Positions 54,768 through 64,000 of a stretch of DNA of 64,000 nt are shown in pieces (position 1 is the stretch's first letter; the number at the start of each line of letters is the position of its first letter). Origin of the DNA: Arthrobacter sp. cf158 (GTDB lineage: Bacteria; Actinomycetota; Actinomycetes; Actinomycetales; Micrococcaceae); contig NZ_FNNR01000003.1 of assembly GCF_900106835.1 (NCBI RefSeq), forward strand, positions 72,381-136,380, in the 5' to 3' direction. The notes below the pieces were generated by a model, which had not been told where the DNA came from, did no database searches, and saw only the letters and a program-made list of their open reading frames with translations. The translations under genes were made by a program, and so were the position numbers.

Positions 54768-56542
54768 GCCCGGTCAACAACGACCCCTCCAGCGGTACCG
54801 CCGGTGGCGGCATGCCGCTGACCCGCAAGGAGCTGCGGGCGCGGGAACGATTCCTCGCCACGCAGAACCACAACGTCGTACCCGTTCCCGAAGCGACTCC
54901 TGGGGAGACCGCCCCGCCAGCGGACGTTGAGCCCGAACTGCCCCGTCCCGTCCCCGCGGTTCCGGCGGCCTCGGCAGCTCCTCCGCCACCAGCGGTCCCG
55001 CCTGTGCCTGTGTCCCAGCCAACGGCTGCCGACAACCCTGCTGCTGAAGCCCGTCCGGCAGCCACAACTCCACCCGTTCCGGCAGCAGAGCCCGTGAATG
55101 CTGCTGAATCAGTTTCCGCGGAATCGAACCAAGACCCAGCCCCTTCCGTTGAACCCCAGGTGGAAGACAGTCAGGATGACTTAGTTAACCTCACTGAATC
55201 GCAACAGCAGGACCATGATGTCCGCCAGGACCAGCTCCCCGTTCATGACGCAGACCAGCACGCGGATGATGTTCGTGTACATGCATTCAGCGGTGATCCA
55301 GAACATCTGAACCATGGGCAGGCGGACATCCAGCACGCCGACGCGGCCGTCCATGAATACGCAGGGCACGATGCCCACCACGTCTTCGACGCCCATGGTG
55401 ACCTCCACGCCGAGCATCATCTCGACGATCATCACCACGATCTGCTCCTCCCCGTTGAGCCAACGGTGTCGAAGGCAGCGGCGAAGAAGGCGCGCCGCCG
55501 CCGTCGTGTTGTCGCCCTCCTGATCACCCTCGGTGTCTTCGTAGCCGCCATTGCCATCGGAGCCCAATTCCTGAAGCCCCTGCTGGGGATGGACAAGGTG
55601 ACCGACTACCCGGGCCCGGGCACGGGATCTGTGGTCATTACAGTGGCGGAGGGTTCCGGGCCGAAGATTGTGGCCACCGCCCTGGTGGAGAACAAAGTGG
55701 TGGCCGACGCCGATGCCTTCGTGAAAGAGTTCATGAAGGAAGGCGCAGAGTTGTCTCCGGGCGAATTCACGTTCCGCACGGAAATGAAGAACTCAGACGC
55801 CGTGGCGGTCCTGGCGAACAAGGACGCATCGAAGGTCATGTACTTTGCCCTGAGCGCGGGCTTACGCATCAATGAGTCGTTGGAAGCTATCTCCAAGGGC
55901 TCGGGTATCTCCATGGAGCAACTCAACGCGTTTAACCAGGCGCCTGCACAATTTGGGGTCCCGGCCAAGGCCAAGAACCTGGAAGGCTTCCTGGCTCCCG
56001 GAGAGTACCGTTTTGAGCTGGGTACGCCGGCCAAGGACATCATCCAGAAGCTGGTCTCAACCACACTGGACGAGCTCAAGTCCCAGGGCATCACTGATCC
56101 CGCCAAGCAGTACGACACCGTGACAATTGCCAGTATTGTCCAGGCAGAGGGTGGGCAGGCGGACTACGGAAACGTGGCCGGTGCCATCTACAACAGGCTG
56201 AAGCCCAACAACGTCGAAACCAGTGGCCTTATCCAATCGGATGCCACCGTGACCTACGGTTTGGGCAAGAAATCCTTCCACCTCACGGAGGAAGAAAAGG
56301 CTGACAAGTCCAACACGTACAACACGTATGCAAATGTCGGGCTCCCGGCCGGCCCCATTGGTTCACCTGGCAAGACTGCCATCGATGCCGCCGCCAAGCC
56401 CACGCAAAATGACTACCTCTACTGGGTGACCATCAACCTGGATACCAAGGAGACCAAGTTCTCCAAGACCCTGGCTGAGCACAACACTTACGTTGAGCAG
56501 TACAACGCGTGGTGCCAGGCAAATGCTGGACGGTGTGTGTGA
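54764..56542 (+). CDS. mltG: Endolytic murein transglycosylase MltG, with long cytoplasmic tail
   Basis: 592 residues, versus about 340-400 in many relatives. The first 250 residues are a cytoplasmic tail: Pro/Ala-rich (about 40-130), then His/Asp-rich (about 139-230, with HDAHHV and DDHHHDL). One membrane helix (VVALLITLGVFVAAIAIGA) near residues 252-270 anchors a YceG-fold domain with LSAGLRINESLEAIS and IASIVQAEGGQADYGNVAG, which contains Glu462 in the conserved acidic active-site segment, plus TYGLGKK and YWVTINLDTKETKFSKTLAEHN. MltG cuts nascent glycan strands and sets their length. Overlaps aroE by 4 bp. Confidence 0.9.
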   Translation: MSPVNNDPSSGTAGGGMPLTRKELRARERFLATQNHNVVPVPEATPGETAPPADVEPELPRPVPAVPAASAAPPPPAVPPVPVSQPTAADNPAAEARPAATTPPVPAAEPVNAAESVSAESNQDPAPSVEPQVEDSQDDLVNLTESQQQDHDVRQDQLPVHDADQHADDVRVHAFSGDPEHLNHGQADIQHADAAVHEYAGHDAHHVFDAHGDLHAEHHLDDHHHDLLLPVEPTVSKAAAKKARRRRRVVALLITLGVFVAAIAIGAQFLKPLLGMDKVTDYPGPGTGSVVITVAEGSGPKIVATALVENKVVADADAFVKEFMKEGAELSPGEFTFRTEMKNSDAVAVLANKDASKVMYFALSAGLRINESLEAISKGSGISMEQLNAFNQAPAQFGVPAKAKNLEGFLAPGEYRFELGTPAKDIIQKLVSTTLDELKSQGITDPAKQYDTVTIASIVQAEGGQADYGNVAGAIYNRLKPNNVETSGLIQSDATVTYGLGKKSFHLTEEEKADKSNTYNTYANVGLPAGPIGSPGKTAIDAAAKPTQNDYLYWVTINLDTKETKFSKTLAEHNTYVEQYNAWCQANAGRCV

Positions 56543-57393
56543 GTCGTCGTGCCGCAGTCCTGGGGCATCCGATCTCGCATTCGAAGTCCCCGGCCTTGCA
56601 CACAGCCGCCTACGCCAAGCTTGGTGTCGACATTGACTACTCGGCGATTGACGTCACCGTCGAGGCGCTCCCGTCCTTCATGAACTCGCTGCGTGGCGAT
56701 GACACATGGTGTGGCCTCTCGGTGACCATGCCGCTGAAATCGGCCATGGTCCGTGAAGTGGACGAGGTCCGAGGCGCAGGCGCCCACCTGGGGGTCATCA
56801 ACACTGTTGTTTTTGAGCACGACGGCGGATTGGTGCGTCGTGTGGGCTACAACACCGACGTCGCCGGGATCGTCGAGTCGGTCAGGTATGCCGGAGTGGT
56901 TTCCACGCCCCATGCCGCCATTCTTGGTGGCGGCGGTACCTCGGCAGCCGCCGTGGCTGCCGTGCACGAACTCGGTGCCGGCCACGTCGATGTTTTTGTT
57001 CGCGACGCGGGACGGGCCGGCGACGCGGAAGCTGCTGCTGCCGCCGTCGGAATTTCCCTGACCGTCCGGCCGCTCACACAAGCAGCCACGGCCATTGCTG
57101 GTACAGACTTGGTGATTTCCACCTTCCCACCGCGCGCAGCGGATGCTGTGGCGGAAGAGCTCGCCGCGCTCCCCGGAACGGGCGCAGGGGTCCTGCTGGA
57201 TGTCGCTTATGATCCTTGGCCCAGCCGCCTCGCGGACGTGTGGCACGGGCACGGGGGAGCGGTGGTACCTGGGCTTGAGATGCTGATGTACCAAGCGGCG
57301 GAGCAGATCAGGCGCTTCAGCGGCTGTGACGTTGATGCCGCCGTCATAGATGTGATGTGCGACTCAGTCGGGCTTCCCCGGCGAGTGTTCTAG
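56539..57393 (+). CDS. aroE: Shikimate dehydrogenase
   Basis: 284 residues from a GTG overlapping the mltG stop. The first half carries [17 protein letters not shown] and [11 protein letters not shown] (substrate-binding Lys), and the NADP domain shows [15 protein letters not shown] (Rossmann GGGGxS). The chain ends [19 protein letters not shown], typical for AroE. It reduces 3-dehydroshikimate to shikimate. The order aroE-aroC-aroK-aroB mirrors mycobacteria. Confidence 0.92.
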   Translation: MSRRAAVLGHPISHSKSPALHTAAYAKLGVDIDYSAIDVTVEALPSFMNSLRGDDTWCGLSVTMPLKSAMVREVDEVRGAGAHLGVINTVVFEHDGGLVRRVGYNTDVAGIVESVRYAGVVSTPHAAILGGGGTSAAAVAAVHELGAGHVDVFVRDAGRAGDAEAAAAAVGISLTVRPLTQAATAIAGTDLVISTFPPRAADAVAEELAALPGTGAGVLLDVAYDPWPSRLADVWHGHGGAVVPGLEMLMYQAAEQIRRFSGCDVDAAVIDVMCDSVGLPRRVF

Positions 57394-57419
57394 AGGCCTT
57401 ACATGGCAGGATTGGTTAT

Positions 57420-58618
57420 ATGTTGCGTTGGTTGACTGCCGGTGAATCCCACGGTCCGGCTCTGATCGGAATTGTTGAAGGCGTGCCTGCCGGTGTTGAA
57501 CTCACCAGCGGGCAGATTCGCGACGCCCTGGCGCGTCGCCGCCTGGGCTATGGGCGGGGAGCCCGCATGAAGTTTGAGCAGGACGAGGTCACCATTATGG
57601 GCGGCGTCCGCCATGGACTGACCCAAGGCGGGCCAGTGGCCATCCAGGTTGGTAACACTGAGTGGCCCAAGTGGGAGCAGATCATGTCTGCGGATCCCGT
57701 GGATCCGGAAGTCCTCGCCGATCAAGCGCGCAATGCCCCCTTGACGCGTCCCCGTCCCGGGCACGCCGACTTCACGGGTATGCAGAAGTACGGTTTCGAC
57801 GAAGCCCGACCGGTTCTTGAGCGTGCCAGTGCCCGCGAGACCGCCACCCGCGTGGCACTTGGTACCGTTGCTGCCCAATTCCTGAAGCAGTTGGGCATCG
57901 AGTTGGTAAGCCACACCGTGTCCATTGCCAGCGTGACTGTTCCTGAGGGCCGGCCGCTGCCGCTGCCGCAGGACGTCCTGGCACTGGACGCTGACCCTCT
58001 CCGCTGTTTCGACCGCGAAACGTCGGACGCTATGGTGTCCGAGGTTGACGCTGCCCACAAAGAAGGCGAAACCCTCGGTGGAGTTGTTGAGGTCCTCGCC
58101 TATGGTCTGCCGCCCGGACTGGGTAGCTACGTGCACTGGGATCGTCGGCTCGACTCACGGTTGGCTGCGGCACTGATGGGCATCCAGGCCATTAAGGGTG
58201 TGGAAGTCGGTGACGGTTTCCTGACAGCTGCCCGCCGCGGTTCTGCCGCCCATGATGAGATCGTCAAGGACGGGAATGGCAGGATCGTTCGCCAGACCAA
58301 CAGGGCCGGTGGCATCGAAGGTGGCATGAGCATCGGTGAAGTTCTGCGGGTTCGCGCTGCCATGAAGCCGATCGCCACCGTTCCGCGTGCTCTGCGCACC
58401 ATCGACGTGAGCACCGGTGAGCCGGCCAAGGCCCACCACCAGCGTTCAGATGTGTGTGCGGTGCCCGCCGCCGGCGTCGTTGCCGAGGCCATGGTTGCCC
58501 TGGTCCTGGCCGAGGCTGTTGCCGAGAAGTTCGGTGGAGACTCCGTCGCCGAGACCCAGCGAAACCTGCAGAGCTACCTCGACAACATCCCTGCCACCCT
58601 GGACTCGGTCGGCCGGTA

Positions 58619-58619
<1 letters not shown>
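57420..58619 (+). CDS. aroC: Chorismate synthase
   Basis: 399 residues from ATG 57420 (AGGA 9 bases upstream). [70 protein letters not shown] and [24 protein letters not shown] are the conserved blocks of this enzyme, which converts EPSP to chorismate with reduced FMN. It shares one base with the aroK start (TAGTG). Confidence 0.95.
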
Positions 58620-60791
<2,172 letters not shown>

Positions 60792-60836
60792 ACGCCGCTG
60801 AAATCACCGTTCGCAAGGCTCCGGGCTATTTACCGG

Positions 60837-60842
60837 TAGAAT
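60837..60842 (+). promoter_or_regulatory. Candidate -10 element for efp-nusB
   Basis: TAGAAT (60837-60842) lies 105 bp before efp in the 156-bp gap after the TPR gene, but no good -35 was found at normal spacing. Confidence 0.3.
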
Positions 60843-60947
60843 GGTTCTTGGATTTTTGATAAATACGAGCTGGCGGGCCGTTTGGCATGCCTGCTTGGCA
60901 TAGACGAACTGGCAGCTTGAACCAGTGAGAGAAACCTGAGGATACGA

Positions 60948-61511
60948 GTGGCAACCACAAACGACATCAAGAACGGGACCGTACTGAAGCTCGAGGGCCA
61001 GCTCTGGAACATCATCGAGTTCCAGCACGTCAAGCCGGGCAAGGGCGGCGCGTTCGTCCGCACCAAGATGCGCAATGTTATGTCCGGCAAGGTAGTCGAT
61101 AAGACATTCAACGCCGGCCTCAAGATCGAGACCGCCACGGTTGACCGCCGTGATTACCAGTACCTGTACCAGGACGGTGAAGACTTTGTCTTCATGGACA
61201 CCCAGGACTACGACCAAATCACCGTCTCCGGCGCCACTGTTGGCGATGCCACCAACTTCATGCTTGAGAACCAGATGGTCAACATCGCCATCCACGAGGG
61301 CACCCCGCTGTACATCGAGTTGCCGCCGAGCGTCGTGCTCGAAATCACCTACACCGAGCCGGGCCTCCAGGGTGACCGCTCCTCGGCAGGAACCAAGCCG
61401 GCCACCGTTGAAACCGGTTACGAGATCCAGGTTCCGCTGTTCGTTGAGCAGGGCACCAAGGTCAAGGTCGACACCCGTGATGGCAGCTACCTGGGCCGGG
61501 TCAACGACTAG
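60948..61511 (+). CDS. efp: Elongation factor P
   Basis: 187 residues from GTG 60948 with GAGGA upstream. [35 protein letters not shown] (tip loop with Lys), and the two later OB-like domains ending RVND are standard. EF-P rescues ribosomes stalled at polyproline. No EpmA/EpmB or YmfI-type modification gene is in view. The stop shares a base with the nusB start (TAGTG). Confidence 0.95.
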   Translation: MATTNDIKNGTVLKLEGQLWNIIEFQHVKPGKGGAFVRTKMRNVMSGKVVDKTFNAGLKIETATVDRRDYQYLYQDGEDFVFMDTQDYDQITVSGATVGDATNFMLENQMVNIAIHEGTPLYIELPPSVVLEITYTEPGLQGDRSSAGTKPATVETGYEIQVPLFVEQGTKVKVDTRDGSYLGRVND

Positions 61512-61921
61512 TGAGCGCCCGCGGTAAAGCCCGTAGCAGGGCACTGGAAGTACTTTTCGAGGCAGAGCAACGCTCCGTTTCGGCTTTTGACGCGATGACA
61601 GCGCGCCGGGAGAAGACCGACCTGGTCATCAACCCCTACACGGTGGAAATCGTGGAAGGCGTTGTTTCCATGCAGGCAACCATTGATGAGTTCCTGCAGA
61701 CGTACGCCCAGGGCTGGACGTTGGAGCGGATGCCGTCGGTAGACCGCATCATCCTTCGGATTGGTGCTTGGGAGCTTCTTTACAATGATGAAGTTCCGGA
61801 CGGCGTGGCAGTGAGCGAAGCTGTGGCCCTCGCCAAGACCATGTCCACGGACGAGTCGCCGGCCTTCATCAACGGACTGCTTGGCCGGCTTCAGAAGCTC
61901 AAGCCGTCTTTGCTGGCCTAG
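61511..61921 (+). CDS. nusB: Transcription antitermination factor NusB
   Basis: 136 residues from GTG 61511. SARGKARSRALEVLFEAEQR, then helical core with YAQGWTLERMPSVDRIILRIGAWELLY, VAVSEAVALAKTMSTDESPAFINGLLGRL, all conserved. It joins the rRNA antitermination complex. It ends 28 bp before a strong hairpin. Confidence 0.94.
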   Translation: MSARGKARSRALEVLFEAEQRSVSAFDAMTARREKTDLVINPYTVEIVEGVVSMQATIDEFLQTYAQGWTLERMPSVDRIILRIGAWELLYNDEVPDGVAVSEAVALAKTMSTDESPAFINGLLGRLQKLKPSLLA

Positions 61922-61948
61922 GCAACTGCCTCCGCCCGGCATGACATC

Positions 61949-61989
61949 AAAGGACCCGCTGACAGGAAACTGTCACCGCGGGTCCTTTT
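61949..61989. terminator. Terminator between nusB and the PrsW gene, with duplicated 3' arm
   Basis: AAAGGACCCGC-TGACAG and CTGTCA-CC-GCGGGTCCTTT pair around GAAA (a CC bulge on one side), followed by TG. Bases GCGGGTCCTTTTGTGTT recur as GCGGGTCCTTTGCGTT at about 62000-62015. Confidence 0.85.
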
Positions 61990-62012
61990 GTGTTCAAGGC
62001 GGGTCCTTTGCG

Positions 62013-63260
62013 TTAGTGCAGCACAGCTGCCCGTAGTCCTGGAATGGCGCGGAGGGCTTCCAGTTCATCGTGCTGATGAACCTGGACATCCCGGCCACTG
62101 AGAATTCGCTGACGCGTGAATGCCAATGTTGTGGCCCCTCTGATGAAGGCCTTCATCTGCTGCCCGCGCGCCCGGGATGAAGCCCAGCGAAGAGCCTGCC
62201 GCCGGCCCCTGGATGTGGCCAGCATTTCCACTTCGGCAGGCGTGAACCAACCCGCCCGGGCGTACTCCATGAGCCGCTGGCGCGTGAGCTTGCCTTCAGC
62301 GACCCGCAGCAAGATGATGCCCACGGCCGCTACCAGGAAAATCGGCACCTGGACCACAAAGTACGCCGCCAGGAAATCCTGGCCCATGCTGTTCCAGCGA
62401 TTGTGCAGGAACATGGCGGGCAGCAAACCAATGAAGAATGCCAGCACCGCATATCCCGGGTGCCACTTCCTGGCTGCGAAACCCATGACCAGGCCGGTCG
62501 TCCCCGTGAAGATGGCATGCGCGAAAGGCGACATGACGCCGCGGAGGATGAAAATGCGTACCAGGTCCGTGCCGGGATCCGTGGACGATGCGATTTCGCG
62601 TCCGAAGTAGAGGATGTTTTCCGTGAACGCGAATCCGGCGGCAATGGTGAACGCGAACACGACCCCATCCACAGGACCGTCAAAATATTTCCGGGCTGCC
62701 AGGACCAGCACCAGCAACCCCAGTGACTTGGTGAATTCCTCCACGATGGGGGCCTGGACCGTTGCCATGAAGTAGGTAAATGCTTCTTCGCTGCTTGTAG
62801 GCGCAGCGAGTGCGAAGAGTGGCTGGATCAGGAGTGTCCCGGCAATGGACACAGCAGCACCCCAGGTGAAAGCGAACCAGAGGAGCCGTTTGGGCTCGGG
62901 TTCCCAGCGATCAATGAGGCGTACCGTCAGCAGCACCACGGACAGGGGGATGAGGGAGGCGATGAAGCCGATCACGAAGCCTGTAATTCCAGTGTTGCCC
63001 AGCAGGAACGGGACCACCAGAAGGAGGCTGGCAATGGCCAACACCGCGCCTGTGATGACCAAAGGGAGTGTCCCCATTGACCGGCGTACCGGGACCGGAG
63101 GGATGGCCCAGCTTTGCTGGGGGAGCGACGTCGGATTCCCCGGAGCGGGCTGGTAGTTGCCGGGCAGGACGCGGCCAATCCATGTGGGATTGGCTGAGGG
63201 TTCCAGATAGGGCCGCGGATAGGGTTGTCCGCCGGGCTGCCCATGAGGGTTCGAGGTCAT
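62013..63260 (-). CDS. PrsW-family intramembrane metalloprotease
   Basis: 415 residues from ATG 63260 (weak Shine-Dalgarno). After a Pro/Gly-rich cytoplasmic head (about 75 residues) come about seven membrane helices. The PrsW/CPBP-like signatures are PIVEEFTKSLGLLVLVL (Glu-Glu), FAFTENILYFGR and SPFAHAIFTGTTG (His), which supply zinc ligands. The C-terminal 110 residues are helical, cytoplasmic and Arg-rich. In Bacillus, PrsW cleaves the anti-sigma factor RsiW; no anti-sigma gene is near here, so the substrate is unknown. Confidence 0.88.
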   Translation of the reverse strand: MTSNPHGQPGGQPYPRPYLEPSANPTWIGRVLPGNYQPAPGNPTSLPQQSWAIPPVPVRRSMGTLPLVITGAVLAIASLLLVVPFLLGNTGITGFVIGFIASLIPLSVVLLTVRLIDRWEPEPKRLLWFAFTWGAAVSIAGTLLIQPLFALAAPTSSEEAFTYFMATVQAPIVEEFTKSLGLLVLVLAARKYFDGPVDGVVFAFTIAAGFAFTENILYFGREIASSTDPGTDLVRIFILRGVMSPFAHAIFTGTTGLVMGFAARKWHPGYAVLAFFIGLLPAMFLHNRWNSMGQDFLAAYFVVQVPIFLVAAVGIILLRVAEGKLTRQRLMEYARAGWFTPAEVEMLATSRGRRQALRWASSRARGQQMKAFIRGATTLAFTRQRILSGRDVQVHQHDELEALRAIPGLRAAVLH

Positions 63261-63289
63261 GGGCAAGAGCCTATTCCACCCGTGGGAAT

Positions 63290-63305
63290 GTGAGCTTAAA
63301 CTCAC
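63290..63305. promoter_or_regulatory. Imperfect palindrome upstream of the PrsW gene
   Basis: GTGAG-CTTAAA-CTCAC has perfect 5-base arms. It contains TAAGCT on the minus strand, a plausible -10 for prsW (27-30 bp before its start). Weak evidence only. Confidence 0.3.
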
Positions 63306-63354
63306 GCCAAGGTTGCCGCCGGGCGTGAGGCGGGAAAGTGCTGCTGTGGTAGCT

Positions 63355-63381
63355 TTGAAAAGCAAATATTCCTTTTTTAAT
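63355..63381 (+). promoter_or_regulatory. Candidate pyrR promoter
   Basis: TTGAAA (63355-63360), a 15-base spacer and TTTAAT (63376-63381, 5 of 6 to TATAAT). The spacer is short, so this is tentative. The transcript would begin just at the PyrR-site hairpin. Confidence 0.3.
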
Positions 63382-63383
63382 TC

Positions 63384-63397
63384 CGTCCCGTGAGGCG
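63384..63397 (+). promoter_or_regulatory. PyrR-binding-loop-like RNA site in the pyrR leader
   Basis: The RNA CGUCCCGUGAGGCG fits 12 of 14 positions of the PyrR binding loop consensus ARUCCNGNGAGGYU. CCCG and CGGG form a stem with UGAGG in the loop. It ends about 8 bases before AAAGGGGAG, the pyrR Shine-Dalgarno, so PyrR-UMP binding could block translation. Confidence 0.55.
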
Positions 63398-63416
63398 GGG
63401 AAAGGGGAGACGAGCG

Positions 63417-64000
63417 ATGACTGAAGTCACTTCAGCGCACATGCCGTCGCGGGTTGTCCTCAACCAGGCAGACATTGATCGTGCGCTCACTCGTATCGCC
63501 CACGAGATCCTCGAAGCCAACAAAGGCTCCCAGGACCTGGTTCTTCTGGGCATTCCCAGCCGTGGCTATCCCTTGGCCGTGCGGCTTGCCAACAAAATCG
63601 CAGCAGCTGATCCCACGGTCAACGCCCAGGCGATCGTTGGCCAACTGGATGTCACGATGTTCCGTGACGATCTTTCCCACCAGCCCACCCGGCCGCCGCG
63701 TCACACCCGGCTTCCGTTGTCAGGCATCGACAATAAAGTTGTTGTCCTGATCGACGACGTCCTCTACTCGGGGCGCACTATCCGCGCCGCTTTGGACGCG
63801 CTGGTGGACCTCGGCCGCCCCAGGATTGTCCGTTTGGCCGTCCTGGTGGACAGGGGCCACCGCGAGCTTCCGATCCGTGCTGACCATGTGGGCAAGAACC
63901 TGCCCACCTCGTCCTCTGAGAAGGTCCGTGTCCACCTCGAGGAAATCGACGCCATGGATGGTGTGCCCGTCAACGAGGTAGTTATCGAGGCCGGCAAGTG
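63417..64000 (+). CDS. pyrR: Bifunctional pyr operon regulator / uracil phosphoribosyltransferase PyrR (stop at window edge)
   Basis: 194 codons from ATG 63417, with AAAGGGGAG about 9 bases before. RALTRIAHEILEANKGSQDLVLLGIPSRGYPLA, GQLDVTMFRDDL, VVLIDDVLYSGRTIRAALDAL (PRPP loop) and LAVLVDRGHRELPIRADHVGKNLPTS are the standard PyrR blocks. The last two bases, TG, suggest the stop codon is completed just outside the window. PyrR senses UMP/UTP and represses pyr mRNAs; a leader site suggests autoregulation. The rest of the pyr operon would lie to the right. Confidence 0.93.
   Translation, partial: MTEVTSAHMPSRVVLNQADIDRALTRIAHEILEANKGSQDLVLLGIPSRGYPLAVRLANKIAAADPTVNAQAIVGQLDVTMFRDDLSHQPTRPPRHTRLPLSGIDNKVVVLIDDVLYSGRTIRAALDALVDLGRPRIVRLAVLVDRGHRELPIRADHVGKNLPTSSSEKVRVHLEEIDAMDGVPVNEVVIEAGK

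Noticed and set aside
54526..54871. Small reverse frames over ruvX/mltG junction
   Set aside because: They are antisense to two coupled, recognisable genes and have no start signals.

Overview
The window is high-GC actinobacterial chromosomal DNA. Gene content and order point to Micrococcaceae, most likely Arthrobacter or Paenarthrobacter. The support is a DUF222/HNH protein typical of these genomes, mycothiol-dependent redox genes (mycoredoxin, S-(hydroxymethyl)mycothiol dehydrogenase), a DUF6504-dnaE2 mutagenesis unit, murT-gatD, many GTG/TTG starts, and a gene order that follows the mycobacterial segment thrS-pgsA-pdxS-pdxT-yebC-ruvCAB-secDF-rel-hisS-aspS-rarA-alaS-aro-efp-nusB. Assignment to genus is an inference; no rRNA gene is present.

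Layout. (1) 1-16.3 kb is an accessory and metabolic stretch of short units in both orientations: a DUF222/HNH fragment, a lipoprotein dienelactone hydrolase, a PDDEXK (YhcG/DUF1016) nuclease divergent from a C-terminally short AlkD-like protein, an FAD oxidoreductase fused to a Rieske domain, a small DedA-like membrane protein behind an iron-box-like palindrome, a thioesterase-lipoate ligase pair, a YdeP-type molybdopterin oxidoreductase, the mycothiol formaldehyde pair plus mycoredoxin, an SRAP protein, and a TetR/FAD-monooxygenase divergent pair. (2) 16.3-20.2 kb holds an SOS-boxed DUF6504-dnaE2 unit. (3) 20.3-40.2 kb is core: thrS-HIT-pgsA, pdxS, an inserted block (M3 peptidase, CapA-like lipoprotein, gatD-murT), pdxT-yebC, ruvCAB, yajC-secD-secF and rel. 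(4) 40.1-49.7 kb: an AbiEi-like winged-helix protein, DUF349 protein, membrane-anchored cyclophilin, hisS, aspS, a GNAT protein, a divergent Vms1/acVLRF1-like protein and rarA. (5) 49.7-64 kb: rpsD, DUF948 and a small membrane protein, alaS-ruvX-mltG-aroE-aroC-aroK-aroB-TPR, efp-nusB, a PrsW protease, and pyrR, whose coding sequence is complete up to the last two bases of the window.

How the genes fit together. murT/gatD amidate lipid II glutamate. mltG sets glycan length and is co-transcribed with alaS and the shikimate genes. pdxS and pdxT form PLP synthase but are about 5.6 kb apart. ruvCAB, ruvX, rarA, the SRAP protein and dnaE2 handle damaged or stalled replication. mscR with an MBL-fold hydrolase handles formaldehyde, and mycoredoxin handles mycothiolated thiols.

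No CRISPR array, insertion sequence, tRNA or rRNA gene was seen. I found no clear novel multi-gene system. The best leads are regulatory (a PyrR-type RNA site before pyrR, alternative hairpins before hisS, a LexA box before DUF6504-dnaE2, an iron box before a DedA-like gene) and proteins departing from family norms (Vms1-like protein lacking its expected core, MurT without a zinc ribbon, short AlkD, His/Asp-rich MltG tail).
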